Assembly (NCBI GenBank): GCA_905250075.1
Contig: CAJNOP010000085.1
Coordinates: forward strand, 186,001 to 250,000
DNA from: Rotaria sp. Silwood1
Taxonomy: Eukaryota; Rotifera; Eurotatoria; Philodinida; Philodinidae
Reading direction: 5' to 3'
DNA: 64,000 bases
Positions 22,077-32,948 of the stretch are shown here, one piece after another (positions within the stretch are counted from its first letter, which is position 1; each line of letters begins with the position of its first letter). Below the pieces are notes generated by a model. The model worked only from the letters and a program-made list of their open reading frames with translations, made no database searches and had not been told where the DNA came from. A program made the position numbers and the translations under genes.

Positions 22077-25000
22077 TTATTGAAAGACGCCAGATGCAGC
22101 TTTAATAGCAGCTTCAGCACAATCAATTTCAATTTGTGCTTCGGCTTTTTGCTTGTCATCTTTGGCTGTACCTAATCGACGTTGGGCTTCAGATAGAGCA
22201 TCGTGTGCAGCCTAAATTAAATAGAAAAACAATTTTATCTATTTTTTAAAGAAAATCTTTTTGTTTTACTTTCGAATCAAGATTCTCAATAGCTGTTGCT
22301 TCTTCAGCTAATAATTGAACTGATGAATCTGGATGAACTGCAACTGAACCACTACTTACTAAAAAATAAGAAATTTTTAAGAAATAATCAAATGCATTTT
22401 ATTGAAAGAAACAAAATCTTCATGAATGGGTCTGTCAATGACATGAGGACTTTTGTGTATAAAACTTTTGATCAATCATTTATTCAATTGGATGAAAAAA
22501 GGTATTACTATACATTTTAAATTATAAAGTAGAAATACAGAATCTAGTTGCATGGGCTGAAAGGACTGTAGAAATTTGGAAAATTTTGTTCATTTTAGAT
22601 TCGGAATAAAGTTTTGTGGTTTATTTATGAATCTTTTTAAGTACCAGAGCACAGAACTCAGTATGGTTTTGTAGAGTTTCTTAATTTTTGAATAACTCAC
22701 GAATGCAAGAAAGGTATCGAGATGTAACAATGTAGTTTTATCAAATGATTTCAAATATGTTATCTATTTTGACTGTATGTCTATGAGAAAAATATTTATA
22801 GAATAAATGAAATGACCTGAGAGTTAAGGCGAATGTGCAGTCTTCTTAATAATACTCAACCTATTGATGTTTTTTTTTCTACATTATATTTATTAAATGT
22901 TTTTGATAAGTACGACGAATATCTACCATAGAAGTTATGGTAAAAAGCATGACCTTTGATGTCTCATCCTTATCTCCTTGTGTGTATTTCAATCGCAAAT
23001 GTTGTGACTTACTCGAATTATATAACAGTTAACATACATATTTTCTGTACATAATCGAAAGACATTTTAGGATATGTGGTGCAGTTTTGAAATGAAAATG
23101 ATCCTTGACAGTTGATATTTGAAGGAAGGCCTCAAACTTCAGAGGTGATGTTCGATCATTAAATAACTGAATTTCAGAAATTATTAAGAGCTAACACTTC
23201 AATTTCCTATTGTAAATAGAGGCGAATCACAGTTATATTTTAATAACAAGAAAATGCCTTTATCTCTTTCTTGATCAGGAATTTTGACTATAACATACTA
23301 AAAGAAATGAACTGTTTATATCTCACGAGTCATTTAGTAACAGAAGCCTAAACTTGTTGAGTGATGAGCATTCACTAATATCAATGATCATATAAGTTTA
23401 GAAGCTCTTATCCATCATGATGGAATAATAGGTTAATAGAAAGTATTTAAACAGCTTGTTCTTTTATTTAATTATACAATCCAATAGATTTTTTTCTGAA
23501 TGAACACTATTTCCATAAATTGATGATTAATAAAGTTTAGTAATTTTATAGGATTTTCTCCTGTTAAATAAGTTGATTTCTCTTTTGCTTTATTTTGATG
23601 GCAAGAAAAATTTTTTGTTTTAGTCACAGATCTTCCAACTACGTTACAAGGTATCTGAGTGTATTTTTTCTTGAATAATTTTTAATAGAAATAGTTACCC
23701 ATAACATTAAAAATGATATGAAGTATTCGTGAACTATCTATGTATAATTTGAGTCAATTATTTTATGAGATTGAACAATAAAAATCAAAGTTCGTAATGC
23801 TGTCTTATTTAATGCGACCAGTTGATTCTTTGAGTACATATGAACTGATGTAAACACTTTAATTCTATCTAATGGTAAAAATCACGTATCATAATCAAAT
23901 TCATGTTTTTCATCTTCAGTATTTTTCTTCCTGAATAACACAACAATGCATCTAATTTCCGATTTCTTCGGTTCTATTGAAATTTCAATAACTCATTTAT
24001 TGAAAAAGAGAACTATATCATTCTATAACTTGTTAGTACTCAATGAACTGATGTGAGTATTTATTCTTCTACATATAAACGATGATTAAGAAGGCTTTAT
24101 TTCTTTTTGTATAGTATCTTGGCAACGCAAAAGTACAATAAAACGAGTTCTTTAAATTGACCCAACTAACTCATAAAGTAAGAAAATTATAAGTCTAGAA
24201 ACATCAGTCATATTTAGAAGCAATTAAATCTTTAATAGTTGAGATGTTAATAATGACATACAAAACTAATGAGAAAGCCGTTTCGAATGTCTCCTTCCAA
24301 AAAGAATTTGAATTATTATTGAGACTTGACGAAACTATCAAGTTTTTAATATGCATATGTACCAGGATTCCAAGTTTTTGGAAAACTCGTGTTTTGAACC
24401 TTGACTTGAAGCTACATTCTTTTGAAGATGTTAAAATATAGTAGCTGGTGTGAAGTGTTTCAAAGGTTAAAGATTTCATATTTCTGTGATCGAAATTTTT
24501 CAAATTATTTTTGTATGAAAAAGCGTCTATGTTGGAAAAATTCCAAGGTTGGAGATACAAAGTGTTGAAACTATGAAAATTTTCATAGAGGCTACTGTAT
24601 TTAAGATTTCGAGATGGAAATAGTTCTAAAAAATAAAATTCAAAAACATGAGTTTTTAAAAAACCTGGATTCCAATAAAATTGAAAATGTAGAATACCAT
24701 TTAGTATCTGTAGACAAAAAAAGAATCTTGAAATCAAAAGTTAGGTTTTGCCTATTGATTCTTTGAGTAACATTACCCGACCATGATTACTAGGACTTCT
24801 AAAATTGTACGATTATTGTTAATAGTCAATATTGATAATTCAACAAGTTTAGCCTTCTTTTACTACAAAATGCAAATGATTCTTGCGTCAAAAGAGATGA
24901 AACGTTTTATTTTTATCAAAATATAACCGTGACTCATTTCTATTGATAATATGAAATTGAAATGTTAGTTTTTAATAGTTTCTGAAATTCAGCTAGAACA

Positions 25001-25979
25001 TTACTTTTGCAATGTGATGACTTCTTTTCAAATAATCAACTGTGGAATATTATGTTTACTTCAAAATTACAACGAGTATTCCAAAATATCTTTCTATTAC
25101 TTACATAAAATATGAGAATTTAGTATTATCTAATTTCTATTATTTCGAACATTTACTATTGAAACTCATATAAGGAAATAAGAGCGACAAAACAAGAATT
25201 GTTCATTCTACTATAACTTCTGTAGCAAATTAAATAACATTCTTAAGATCATCCAATAGAGTTACCTTGTTACATCTCGATATTTTTCTTACATTCGAGA
25301 GTTATTGAAAGATTAAGAAACTCTACAAGACTGTGAAGAATTCTGTACACTAGTCTTCAATCGAATTACAATTCCATTGCTTTCCAATATAATAAATATT
25401 GCTAGGTTTATCACTTCGCTGGAATTTTGTGCTACAAAAACATTTATCACGTAAAAAGGAATCTGGACTGCTAGAAAATCCATTATTTTTCCATGGTGAT
25501 GATTGAAATATCAAAAATAAAAATTTATTTACCAAAAAATCGTTTTGTATTTCCATCTACTTCAAAAACCGAGACAACACCTGGTTTAAGCACACCAAGA
25601 ATTGGTACGTGATGAGCTATAAATGTTTTCAAATTCGAAAATATATATTGTCTTTTGTCTGTTTTAATTTTACATACCAAGAATACCCATATTACCACTC
25701 ACTGTAGGAACATCGATTTGACGAACATTCTTTGCTTGACTATAAAAAACCTAAATAAATAAACAAAAATATTTTTAAATTTGATTGTTTTGGTTTTTTT
25801 TTCTAATGTCATAAAAAATTTACTTCAGATGGTGAAGCAAATGTAAAAAGCATATCTGCTGCCGATCCAGATGCTGGAGCAGTTGATGTAGCTTGTGTAC
25901 GTGCAGACATTAGTCTAAAAACAGGATTACGACTTGCCGTTGCAGTTCGAATTAAAAAACGGGTAGCAGCCATAGCCAT
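22077..25979 (-). CDS. ATP5F1D: ATP synthase F1 subunit delta, mitochondrial (178 aa)
   Basis: This is the delta subunit of the F1 central stalk, the counterpart of bacterial epsilon, which couples rotor and catalytic head in the mitochondrial matrix. Exons are 25979-25824, 25750-25678, 25616-25533, 22358-22270 and 22211-22077 (537 nt, in frame). The first exon encodes a basic, Ser/Ala-rich presequence (MAMAATRFLIRTATASRNPV...) typical of mitochondrial import. It is followed by the beta-sandwich (VRQIDVPTVSGNMGILAHHV, KPGVVSVFEVDGNTKRFFV, SSGSVAVHPDSSVQLLAEEA) and a C-terminal two-helix hairpin (ALSEAQRRLGTAKDDKQKAE). Length is close to the human precursor (168 aa). Intron 3 is 3.17 kb and holds a foldback element, unusual beside the other introns of about 60 nt. 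Two in-frame ATGs lie at 25979 and 25973; I took the first, which directly follows an AG acceptor. Confidence 0.95.
22641..25356. repeat. 2.7-kb foldback element in ATP synthase delta intron 3
   Basis: The left arm from about 22641 (TTTTGTAGAGTTTCTTAATT ... ATCGAGATGTAACAATGTA) is inverted at the right end (TTACCTTGTTACATCTCGAT ... GATTAAGAAACTCTACAAGA, 25260-25335). Pairing continues inward: TTTCAATCGCAAATGTTGTG (22987) with its complement near 25150, AATTTCAGAAATTATTAAGA then GCTAACACTTCAATTTCC (23170-23207) with 24955-24995, and CCTAAACTTGTTGAGTGATG (23348) with 24835-24855. Arms are thus roughly 600-800 bp. A smaller palindrome (about 24355-24700) is nested inside; there ACCAGGATTCCAAGTTTTTG is inverted as TTTTAAAAAACCTGGATTCC. 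I see no believable transposase gene. Confidence 0.7.
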
Positions 25980-25993
25980 CTGTAGTGGAATAA
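25980..25993 (-). promoter_or_regulatory. Acceptor directly before the ATP synthase delta ATG
   Basis: The minus-strand sequence TTATTCCACTACAG ends exactly at the ATG (AG = 25981-25980). With UQCRH ending only 273 bp upstream on the same strand, this fits trans-splicing of a downstream operon cistron, or an ordinary 5'UTR intron. Confidence 0.45.
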
Positions 25994-26252
25994 ACAAAAA
26001 AGGTCTAATTCCAATTTACTCACTCAGGTTAAACCAAAAAAAGAAAAAAATCGAAACGAAAGAACGTGTTCTGTTGTTATTTTTCTTATACAAAAAGAAA
26101 AAGAAATGGACAATCAGAATAGGGAAAATAGCGTTGGACATATATCTACGACTAAAACTCAATGTCTCTAATTTGATAATTATTTCAAATATTTGAATAT
26201 ATGTGGTGACCACTAAAATGAAACAAAAAACAAAGAGAGAAAATATATATTA

Positions 26253-26589
26253 TTAATTCGTATATTTTCTTGTTTTTCTTACACATTCATCAACACAATG
26301 AAGAAAATCCAATAATTCTTCATTACATGTTTCTTTCGTATATGATTTATTTTGAACCCTATCCGTACATTGTTGTAAACGACTTTTAAATTTTTCACAT
26401 GCATGATCTTCACTACATAATTCTTTTAATTTTGTTAATGGATCCTATTTGATTAGAAAAACAAAACAAAACAAAACAAAAACTTGTTTTTTCTTTTTTT
26501 CTCTTTAAACATACAGCATCACCAATTCCTTTCATTTCTTTTTCAATATGACTATCATTAAAATGATGTTTGTGTCCACCAACACCCAT
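26253..26589 (-). CDS. UQCRH: Cytochrome b-c1 complex subunit 6, hinge protein (88 aa)
   Basis: This is the acidic hinge subunit of respiratory complex III, located in the intermembrane space where cytochrome c1 meets cytochrome c. Exons are 26589-26515 and 26444-26253 (267 nt, in frame). The C-terminal domain begins DPLTKLKELCSEDHAC and contains the paired helices and cysteines of the family (C..C in ELCSEDHAC, SRLQQC, TKETCNEEL, FLHCVDEC), arranged for disulfides between antiparallel helices. The N-terminal extension is short (about 25 aa), His/Gly-rich, and lacks the long Glu run of the human protein. Length is normal for the family (about 91 aa in human). It ends 273 bp upstream of the ATP synthase delta start on the same strand. 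Confidence 0.92.
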
Positions 26590-26605
26590 GATACTCAAAA
26601 AAAAA
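26590..26605 (-). promoter_or_regulatory. T-tract acceptor 4 nt before the UQCRH ATG
   Basis: On the minus strand a run of ten T ends in GAG, then TATC, then the ATG (AG = 26595-26594). This is a third gene in the cluster with an acceptor at its start codon. Confidence 0.4.
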
Positions 26606-27446
26606 AGTTTCGGTTTTTTTAATCTTAAGAAGAAAAAAAAAAGGAAAAAAGCAATATTATCAAAACACAAAAAAAATATCTTTGTAATGAAATCAACCAT
26701 AAGAAAATTTGTTGACGTAAAAAACCTCTAAACCATAAGCCAATCATTAGAAACTTATAAATATAAGTGTGACAAAAAATATATGTATTTTTAAATCAAT
26801 TCTTTTAATAATATTTTAAATAAATTTTTCAACTGTTTTTTATTTAAATAACACTATAATATTAGCAGCGGAACTAGAACATTAGCGCCCCTGTTATATT
26901 GAGCGAGCAGTGGCGCCCTCGAGACGTATACTATATTATCCAGGTTATAAATTACTGCTAGAGTAAGTGCTCGTATATTTTTCTCAAACGAGTGATCGAT
27001 TCTCAGTTTGTTTTAGATCCAAATCATCGTTCGATAATTCAACTGCTCTCGGAGATTCAATGAAAAGATGAAGTATGTTTGTTTTCTTGTTGTCGGCAAA
27101 TATTAAAGAAAAGAAATTTTTCCTTTGATTGAAAAAATAGAATATTTCAATTATTGTATTTTTTGGTTGAGGATTTACTGTCCATTAATTGCTTCGAAGA
27201 AGAGAAATTAATAAATGAGTAATGGTCTTGACAATCAATCCCTTTTCTGAACAAAAAAAATTACATAAATGTTGAAAAACAAAAAGTCACCAATGAGCGA
27301 ACTATGGAATAAATTTTCAATTTAAAATGAGGGATGCTCATCAAATTGGGGGGGAGGGTGTAAAATAGTCATTAATATGACAAAAATTTATAAAAAATAT
27401 ATATAAATTCAAAGAATATAATTTTCTTATCATACTCTTCCTAAAA
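26606..27446. other. Intergenic region upstream of UQCRH
   Basis: No gene is supported. A GC-richer patch at 26865-26935 (GCGGAACTAGAACATTAGCG then CCCCTG) partly resembles a patch at 32535-32555 (AACAGCGAAACTAGAATACT), possibly fragments of one repeat. A G-run lies at about 27346-27357. Confidence 0.4.
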
Positions 27447-27729
27447 ATGTCTGCTATATTTACTGAATCTACCCATGGTAAACGACAATTATGCTACCTC
27501 GGTTATCGATATTCTTTGAAACNNNNNNNNNNAACAAGCAATGGCTGATCAAATTTTGGAAGGCCAGAAAGTGATGGTGGAAGTGTTCAATACTATTGGT
27601 GAAATTACAATTGAAGAAAATCTTACACGTTTAGCGAAAATTTTCGCAAATATTTGTATTAGTGAAAATAATTTACGTACAATCGAAGAACAATTAAAAG
27701 AAAATCTAAATGAATCCAATGCAAAAAAA
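27447..27729 (+). CDS. FLYWCH-type zinc finger protein fragment, interrupted by assembly gap
   Basis: The ATG at 27447 opens a frame reading MSAIFTESTHGKRQLCYLGY then RYSLK. This has the start of a FLYWCH domain (a (G)K.QL...GYRY.L core, preceding the W.C of the zinc site). The frame runs into ten N (27523-27532). Beyond the gap an open stretch (QAMADQILEGQKVMVEVFNT ... to TGA at 27730) contains amphipathic helices with IEENLTRLAKIFA and RTIEEQLKENL and ends after about 65 codons. The zinc ligands would lie in the missing sequence. FLYWCH domains are common in Mutator-like transposases and in domesticated proteins. Whether the two sides belong to one protein is inferred. The gap may be longer than ten bases. 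Confidence 0.5.
27523..27532. other. Assembly gap (10 N)
   Basis: Ten unresolved bases interrupt the FLYWCH fragment. The true gap size is unknown. Confidence 0.99.
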
Positions 27730-27732
27730 TGA

Positions 27733-29884
27733 TTTGCAAAACAAATATTAAAGGAAATTTGTAAGAGATTATGTAGCCATTTGATATCAAAAAATTTTCT
27801 ATTATGTTGTTTATTTAGATCATGTCATCCAAGCGAATAGTTGTATTTCATTCGATAATGATTTCTTGAAGCATGTAATTCATCTATTGTGGTTCGTCAT
27901 GGAATAATCAATACTGAACATTTTCGACGAAATAGACTTCTCTATACCTAGTCATCTTTTGTTGTCAGATATTTTTTGTTGAATATATAAATTAGCTGCT
28001 TATTACTAGTGAAAATGATCAAAGTTAAACGTTTGTCAATCCTTAATACATAGAAAAAAAGTGTCTATAAGAAAAACACTGGTGACACCAGTAGATTTGT
28101 TGTTGATTTTTCTATAGAATATCATATGATAGGATGGACAAGGTAACGTAATAAAACCTATGTTTTATTTTTCAATGATCGACTACTAAAGTGATAAGAC
28201 AGACATTTATTGAAATCCATCAATTTGATGTATCTATTGGATTTTCTTTTGACATTTATGGACTGCGTAACCAATCCATCAGTTATTGATCTGGATACCC
28301 ACCAAGCCAATAATTTTTAGAAAAAATGACCTCGTTACTTTTCCTTACCTTCTACTCTCTGTCCGTTGTGTTTAAGGGATATCTCGAAAAAGCGATTGTC
28401 GATTCAATATTCATTCTAGATGATCCTTTATCGTATAATTAGTTCTAACAATGAAGATGAAATAAAATGAAATAAGTAATTTAATGTATGAAAAAAATCC
28501 GATTAATCTAGAATTTCCACTGATAAATAGTAGTTTTTTATCTGTGCTTTGTGATGAGTCAAATGAATATAGTAGCACTATAACATCTCGATCTCTAAAG
28601 TAAGCGATACATGAGATTCTATCGTATTAAAAATGCACTTTGCTTTGTATCAGCTGAGAAAAACATTCTATTCTCATAGTGAAAAGGAATTTGAATATAT
28701 TAATATTGACTTGATCAATGCATTGTAAAAACACAAGAACGTGAGGAATTCGGATGTCAACATTGATCCTTTTCGGATTAAATAAAATTGAATGAGTAAA
28801 GAAGAATAAGATTTGTTTGTTTTAGATCTATTGAAATACAGCCGCTTTCAGCACTTTTTTTGAGATTTTTTAATAAATCCAGAGATTTACTTCTTTTTCG
28901 GAATTTTTTGGATTCTTTGTGAGTCCCAAGATTTATTTGAATGGTTTTTAAAATTCTAAGATTTATTTTCTTCTTAACCCGTTGCAGACGGTGATACATA
29001 GGTTATACAGTCAAGTTTTTCAGTAGAGAAAAAGTATTTTTGTTTACATTAAACTGTTAAACCTAGAAAGACATATAGATGATAGATGACTCCATTTGTC
29101 CTGTCACACTTATCTTTTCTTTCTTTCTTTCAAATATACTCTTTTCAAATGTTCTCTATTCGTTCTGTTACTGCACAGTAAGGCCTGATCTCGTTTATGG
29201 TCGAATAAATTCGAAGAAAACAGACTCGATTCACTGAGGAATCAATTCATATTAAGAAGTTAAATGTAAAACATTTTCTAAGATCTGATTGTATCTGGAA
29301 TACATCCGCTAGAAAGAGATTGATTCGCTATAGTGTTATTTTATCGTAGCAACATAGATGAAAATAAGGTTCGTAACAGAATAATTTTCATAGAATAAAT
29401 GTTGAGGAAAAAGATTGGTCAACAAAGGAATAACTGATAATGAGATGTGTGCCGATTAATCCAATGAAAAGACATAATAAATTATAGAATAAACGATAGT
29501 GAAAAAATATCCAGGAATTTTTTAAAAACCCAATAAATCCATAAAAAATAAATCTCTAGTAGCCGCTTCTTGTTAATAAATAGAGATGAATAACTCGTCC
29601 ACTTTCCAATTAAAGAGCTTCAGTATGTTATCGTACATCTTTTTCGTCTAATAATGTAATATTTTCTTTGTTTTTTTGAGTTAATTTCAAGGAAAATGGG
29701 AATGAACTATGGTTCATGATAGAGATTAATTCAAATGATCTTTTCACCACTTTTATTTTGATTCCAGAAGAACGATTTATCTTTTTTTCTTCAACAAAAA
29801 TTAATTTAGTTCGAGAGTACAAAATCGTTTTTCTCTAAATGCTATATTCAAATGGATTTTCCTCTCCTTTTTAATTGTCTGAAC
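27733..29884. other. Intergenic, repeat-derived AT-rich sequence
   Basis: No gene is supported. Sequence around 28850-28960 (short units such as GATTTTTTAATAAATCCAGAG) is partly inverted around 29505-29565 (AACCCAATAAATCCATAAAA then AATAAATCTC), so another decayed foldback of about 700 bp may lie here. Boundaries are uncertain. Confidence 0.35.
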
Positions 29885-30990
29885 TGGACCCCCAAAAAAT
29901 GATTCCGAACTCGTCCCCATCGTTTAAAACACGTAAAAAATTGTTTCTAATTCGTCCTCTCTCAAAAATTTTTTATCAAATTCTGATTCCGAATTCGTCT
30001 CCACTATATGTAACAGTGAAATATTCATCATTCCGTCCGTTTATATTAATGATTAGCAACATCCACAATATGATTCTTTTAGTTGAATATATGGGGATCC
30101 TCTCGATTCGTCCCTGATTAGAAAAATTCGTCTCTAATTTCAAAGAAACATCACACACACGGCAACTGCGGGTGAGGGCAATTAGGGACGAATCGAGAGT
30201 AAACCAATATATGTAGTCGATGAGAGGAACACTTATTATGAATGAATAAGAAGAGCAATGTCATCGGTATGCTTTTTTAACTAACATTTATTGCTTAAAA
30301 TCACATTGAAATATGCTTTATTTTACTTCCACTGAGCGGTAAGAAAAGTTATTGAACTATAATAGTTTTCAATACACACAGAAACGTGTGCGGATAACAA
30401 TACTAAACTACGGCGTCGTTCACGGAGTTGTTCAATCACACTTTTTCTCTTTCATGATACTACTGTGGTTTCTCGTGAATCAAATGAACATGTTTTAACT
30501 TGTATACCTGAGGTACATAAACTTGCCATTGCTCAAACAATTGATGAAATGAAAAAACAAGAGCAAGAGAAGAAAAATAAATACTGATGTAGACTTGCTG
30601 CTTGAGCAATTTCTTAACCAGTTCGCTGAGAGATAAATCAGTGGGATGTATTTGGCAATAAAATGTAGGCTAGCTGTTAAGACTAAGTATGTCAAATAAT
30701 AAGTTGTCTTCTGATATTAACTCAGAATTTTTTCTTATTCTTGCAAAAGAAAAATTGTATGTTTGTTTTTTGATGTTGTGATAAAAATCGTCTTTCATCC
30801 TTACTAAAAGTACATTAATAATGCATCTGCATAAGAAATAAACGTTAATTTTGCTGAGGATGAATCTTGAAGGAGGGGAGATAAATTCAAAAGGGTTTTC
30901 TAGACACAAATTCAGACCGGGGACGAATTCGGAATCAATTAAGAAGGGACGAGTCGATGGGGACGAAAAAGGAAGCAAATTCGGGGTATC
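29885..30990. repeat. 1.1-kb inverted-repeat element with repeated ATTCGTCCC motif
   Basis: The left end (GATTCCGAACTCGTCCCCAT then CG at about 29900-29921, followed by GATTCCGAATTCGTCTCC) is inverted at the right end (GGGGACGAATTCGGAATCAA near 30917 and CGATGGGGACG near 30955). A motif close to AATTCGTCCC recurs at least ten times, in both orientations (for example 29906, 29954, 29993, 30107, 30125 and inverted at about 30183, 30920, 30948, 30960). CTCTCGATTCGTCCCT at about 30100 is perfectly inverted at about 30185-30202. A stretch at 30368-30588 is open for about 73 codons without an initiating ATG at its start (core CIPEVHKLAIAQTIDEMKKQ); I do not recognise it. Confidence 0.55.
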
Positions 30991-31130
30991 CCTCTTTAAT
31001 CAAATTATAAAACAATAAATTAAAAAAAAATCTTTTTCTCACTTATCTCTCAAATAACGTAATGGCTTCAGTTCAATAATTTTCGATATTGATTGATCTA
31101 TAAATACAGTTGTAAATACATATTTATACA

Positions 31131-32050
31131 TAGGGTAGTCAAAAAGTTCTGCAAACAGGTGTCTAAAATTTCATCCTAATTGGTTTTATTCCTTATGTTG
31201 GCCTATTCTGATAGTGACATCTCTTATGTATTCAAATACCAATACGAAGTTCCACAACTGTCTATTATGGCAAATTTTCAACGAATTTTTTGAACACCCC
31301 TGTTTTCAGATGGAAAAACAGTATATACGCTCATATATAAAAACTCGTTGCTTATTAGGTTTAACAGCTACACAAATTCCTGATAAATTAGCTACTGCAT
31401 ATGGACAGGATGTAGTTTCATATTGTACAGTTACTCGATGGATTCAACGATTTTCAAATGAACGAGAATCTTTGGAAGATAATCCTCGACGTGGTCGTCC
31501 ATTATCCGCCATCATTCAACAAAATATTGATGCAGTTAAAGATCTGGACCATTACTTATTCATGAATTACCTTCTGGAACATCAATTAAGGCTATTTATT
31601 ATCGTGATGAATGTTTAAAAAAGCTAATCAAAAATTTATATAAGAAAAGACCATCATCAACAGCAAATCACGTTAAGCTGCATCATGATAATGCACGACC
31701 CCATGTGAATGATATTGTTCTTAATTATCTTCAAGAAGAAAAAATCAAAGTTATGGCTCATCCACTATACTCACCTGCCTTTGCTCCTTCAGATTTTTGG
31801 TTGTTCAGTTATCTGAAACGTAGCCTTGATACTTATCCAGATGATACCAGTTTAGCTAAAGCGTTATCCAAGTAGCTCAATTCAATACCTATTCACGAAT
31901 ACCAAAAGACATTTCAGAAATGGATTGAAAGGATGAAACTTTGTATTGAACATCATAGGAACTACTTCGAACATTTACTGTAAAAAGATTAGCAAAATAT
32001 TTTGTCTATGAATAAATATTTGAAAGTTGCAGAAATTTTTGACTACCCTA
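31131..32050 (+). mobile_element. Defective mariner-family transposon
   Basis: The element is bounded by TAGGGTAGTCAAAAAGTTCT then GCAA at 31131 and its inverse TTGCAGAAATTTTTGACTAC then CCTA ending at 32050, with TA at both ends. From the ATG at 31310 the frame encodes the N-terminal HTH region of a mariner transposase (YIRSYIKTRCLLGLTATQIP ... TVTRWIQRFS ... DNPRRGRPLS). After about 31545 the frame is lost. A separate segment (31617-31983) resumes with the C-terminal catalytic half (LHHDNARPHV, HPLYSPAFAPSDFWLF). The centre, which should hold the first catalytic Asp, is deleted, and an in-frame TAG lies at about 31873. This copy cannot encode an active transposase. Confidence 0.85.
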
Positions 32051-32604
32051 TGTAACAAACAGAAACTGAATGACAAACCTATTTCGAATAGATAATAAGC
32101 AATAAAATCTCAGGAGTTGACTTTTCTCAGGTGACATTAAATGAAATTTTAATCACTTTATAACAACACTAAGACCAATAATACCAGTAACAATTAAATA
32201 CAAATACTTACTATTACATAAATCATGTAAACAGCTACTTCTTAGTGAAAAATGTGCACCAACATGCTAAATCACCGATATGATGTCGTCTAAGTTGATA
32301 CTTTTCTTTTTTAGCTGTACGTAGTGCTTTTTCTTCCCTCTTGTTCGCATAGTGTGAGAAAAATTTTTGACAAAAACGCCAACATATTTAATAAGAAGAA
32401 TTTAATAAATAATAAAAATTATATAAAATATTTTAATAATAACGAATTCAATCTAACCGATCGATAACGACCGTACATATCCTTTATTTTACAAATGGTT
32501 ACAATGTATATATTAACAAGATAATAGTAGTTAACAGCGAAACTAGAATACTAGATTCTCTCTTGTTCTGAAAAGAGTAAGGAAGAGTGCTGCTAGTTTA
32601 TAAA
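32051..32604. other. Intergenic between mariner and MITE
   Basis: No complete gene is supported. On the minus strand, about 32390-32246 is open for roughly 50 codons (core HYANKREEKALRTAKKEKYQ then LRRHH... to TAG), resembling a terminal exon, but I could not link it to other exons or a family. Confidence 0.35.
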
Positions 32605-32606
32605 TA

Positions 32607-32946
32607 CCCTAGTTGAGAATCTCTAAACGACTCCCTGGGAGTCTCACACTCACCCTTGGTCCCTGGTAGAATCTATGTCATGATTCCCCAGGGACTTCCA
32701 GAGGATTTTATAATGAGATTTTACTAGGGATGGATATTATGATAAGAACGTCGTGTTCGATCGTTTGCAGTCGTCATAAGTCTCATGGTATATTTCTGGA
32801 GAGTTCCTGGCAAATCCTCAGAAATTTCCTAGCAAATCTCCAAGAACTCCCATATCAATCCCTGGAAACTTCTTGACTCCCTCGTAAATCCATAGGTACC
32901 CCTGTTGGGATTCCCCAGGGATTCGTTTAGAGATTCTCGACTAGGG
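32607..32946. mobile_element. 340-bp CCCTAG MITE with TA target duplication
   Basis: The terminal inverted repeats are CCCTAGTTGAGAATCTCTAA then ACGACTCCCTGGG at 32607 and the inverse of CCCTAGTCGAGAATCTCTAA then ACGAATCCCTGGG ending at 32946. TA dinucleotides flank both sides (32605-32606 and 32947-32948), matching Tc1/mariner-type insertion. The interior holds several degenerate copies of a unit like CCTGGCAAATCCTCAGAAATTT, between about 32800 and 32900, in which CCCTGG/CCTAGC alternates with AATC. No coding capacity. The high TIR identity suggests relatively recent activity. Confidence 0.85.
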
Positions 32947-32948
32947 TA

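Noticed and set aside
24204..24737. 177-codon open frame on the minus strand within the ATP synthase delta intron
   Set aside because: It lies inside a nested palindrome, has an AT-driven Phe/Asn/Leu-rich composition and matches no family. The matching inverted arm has no equivalent frame.
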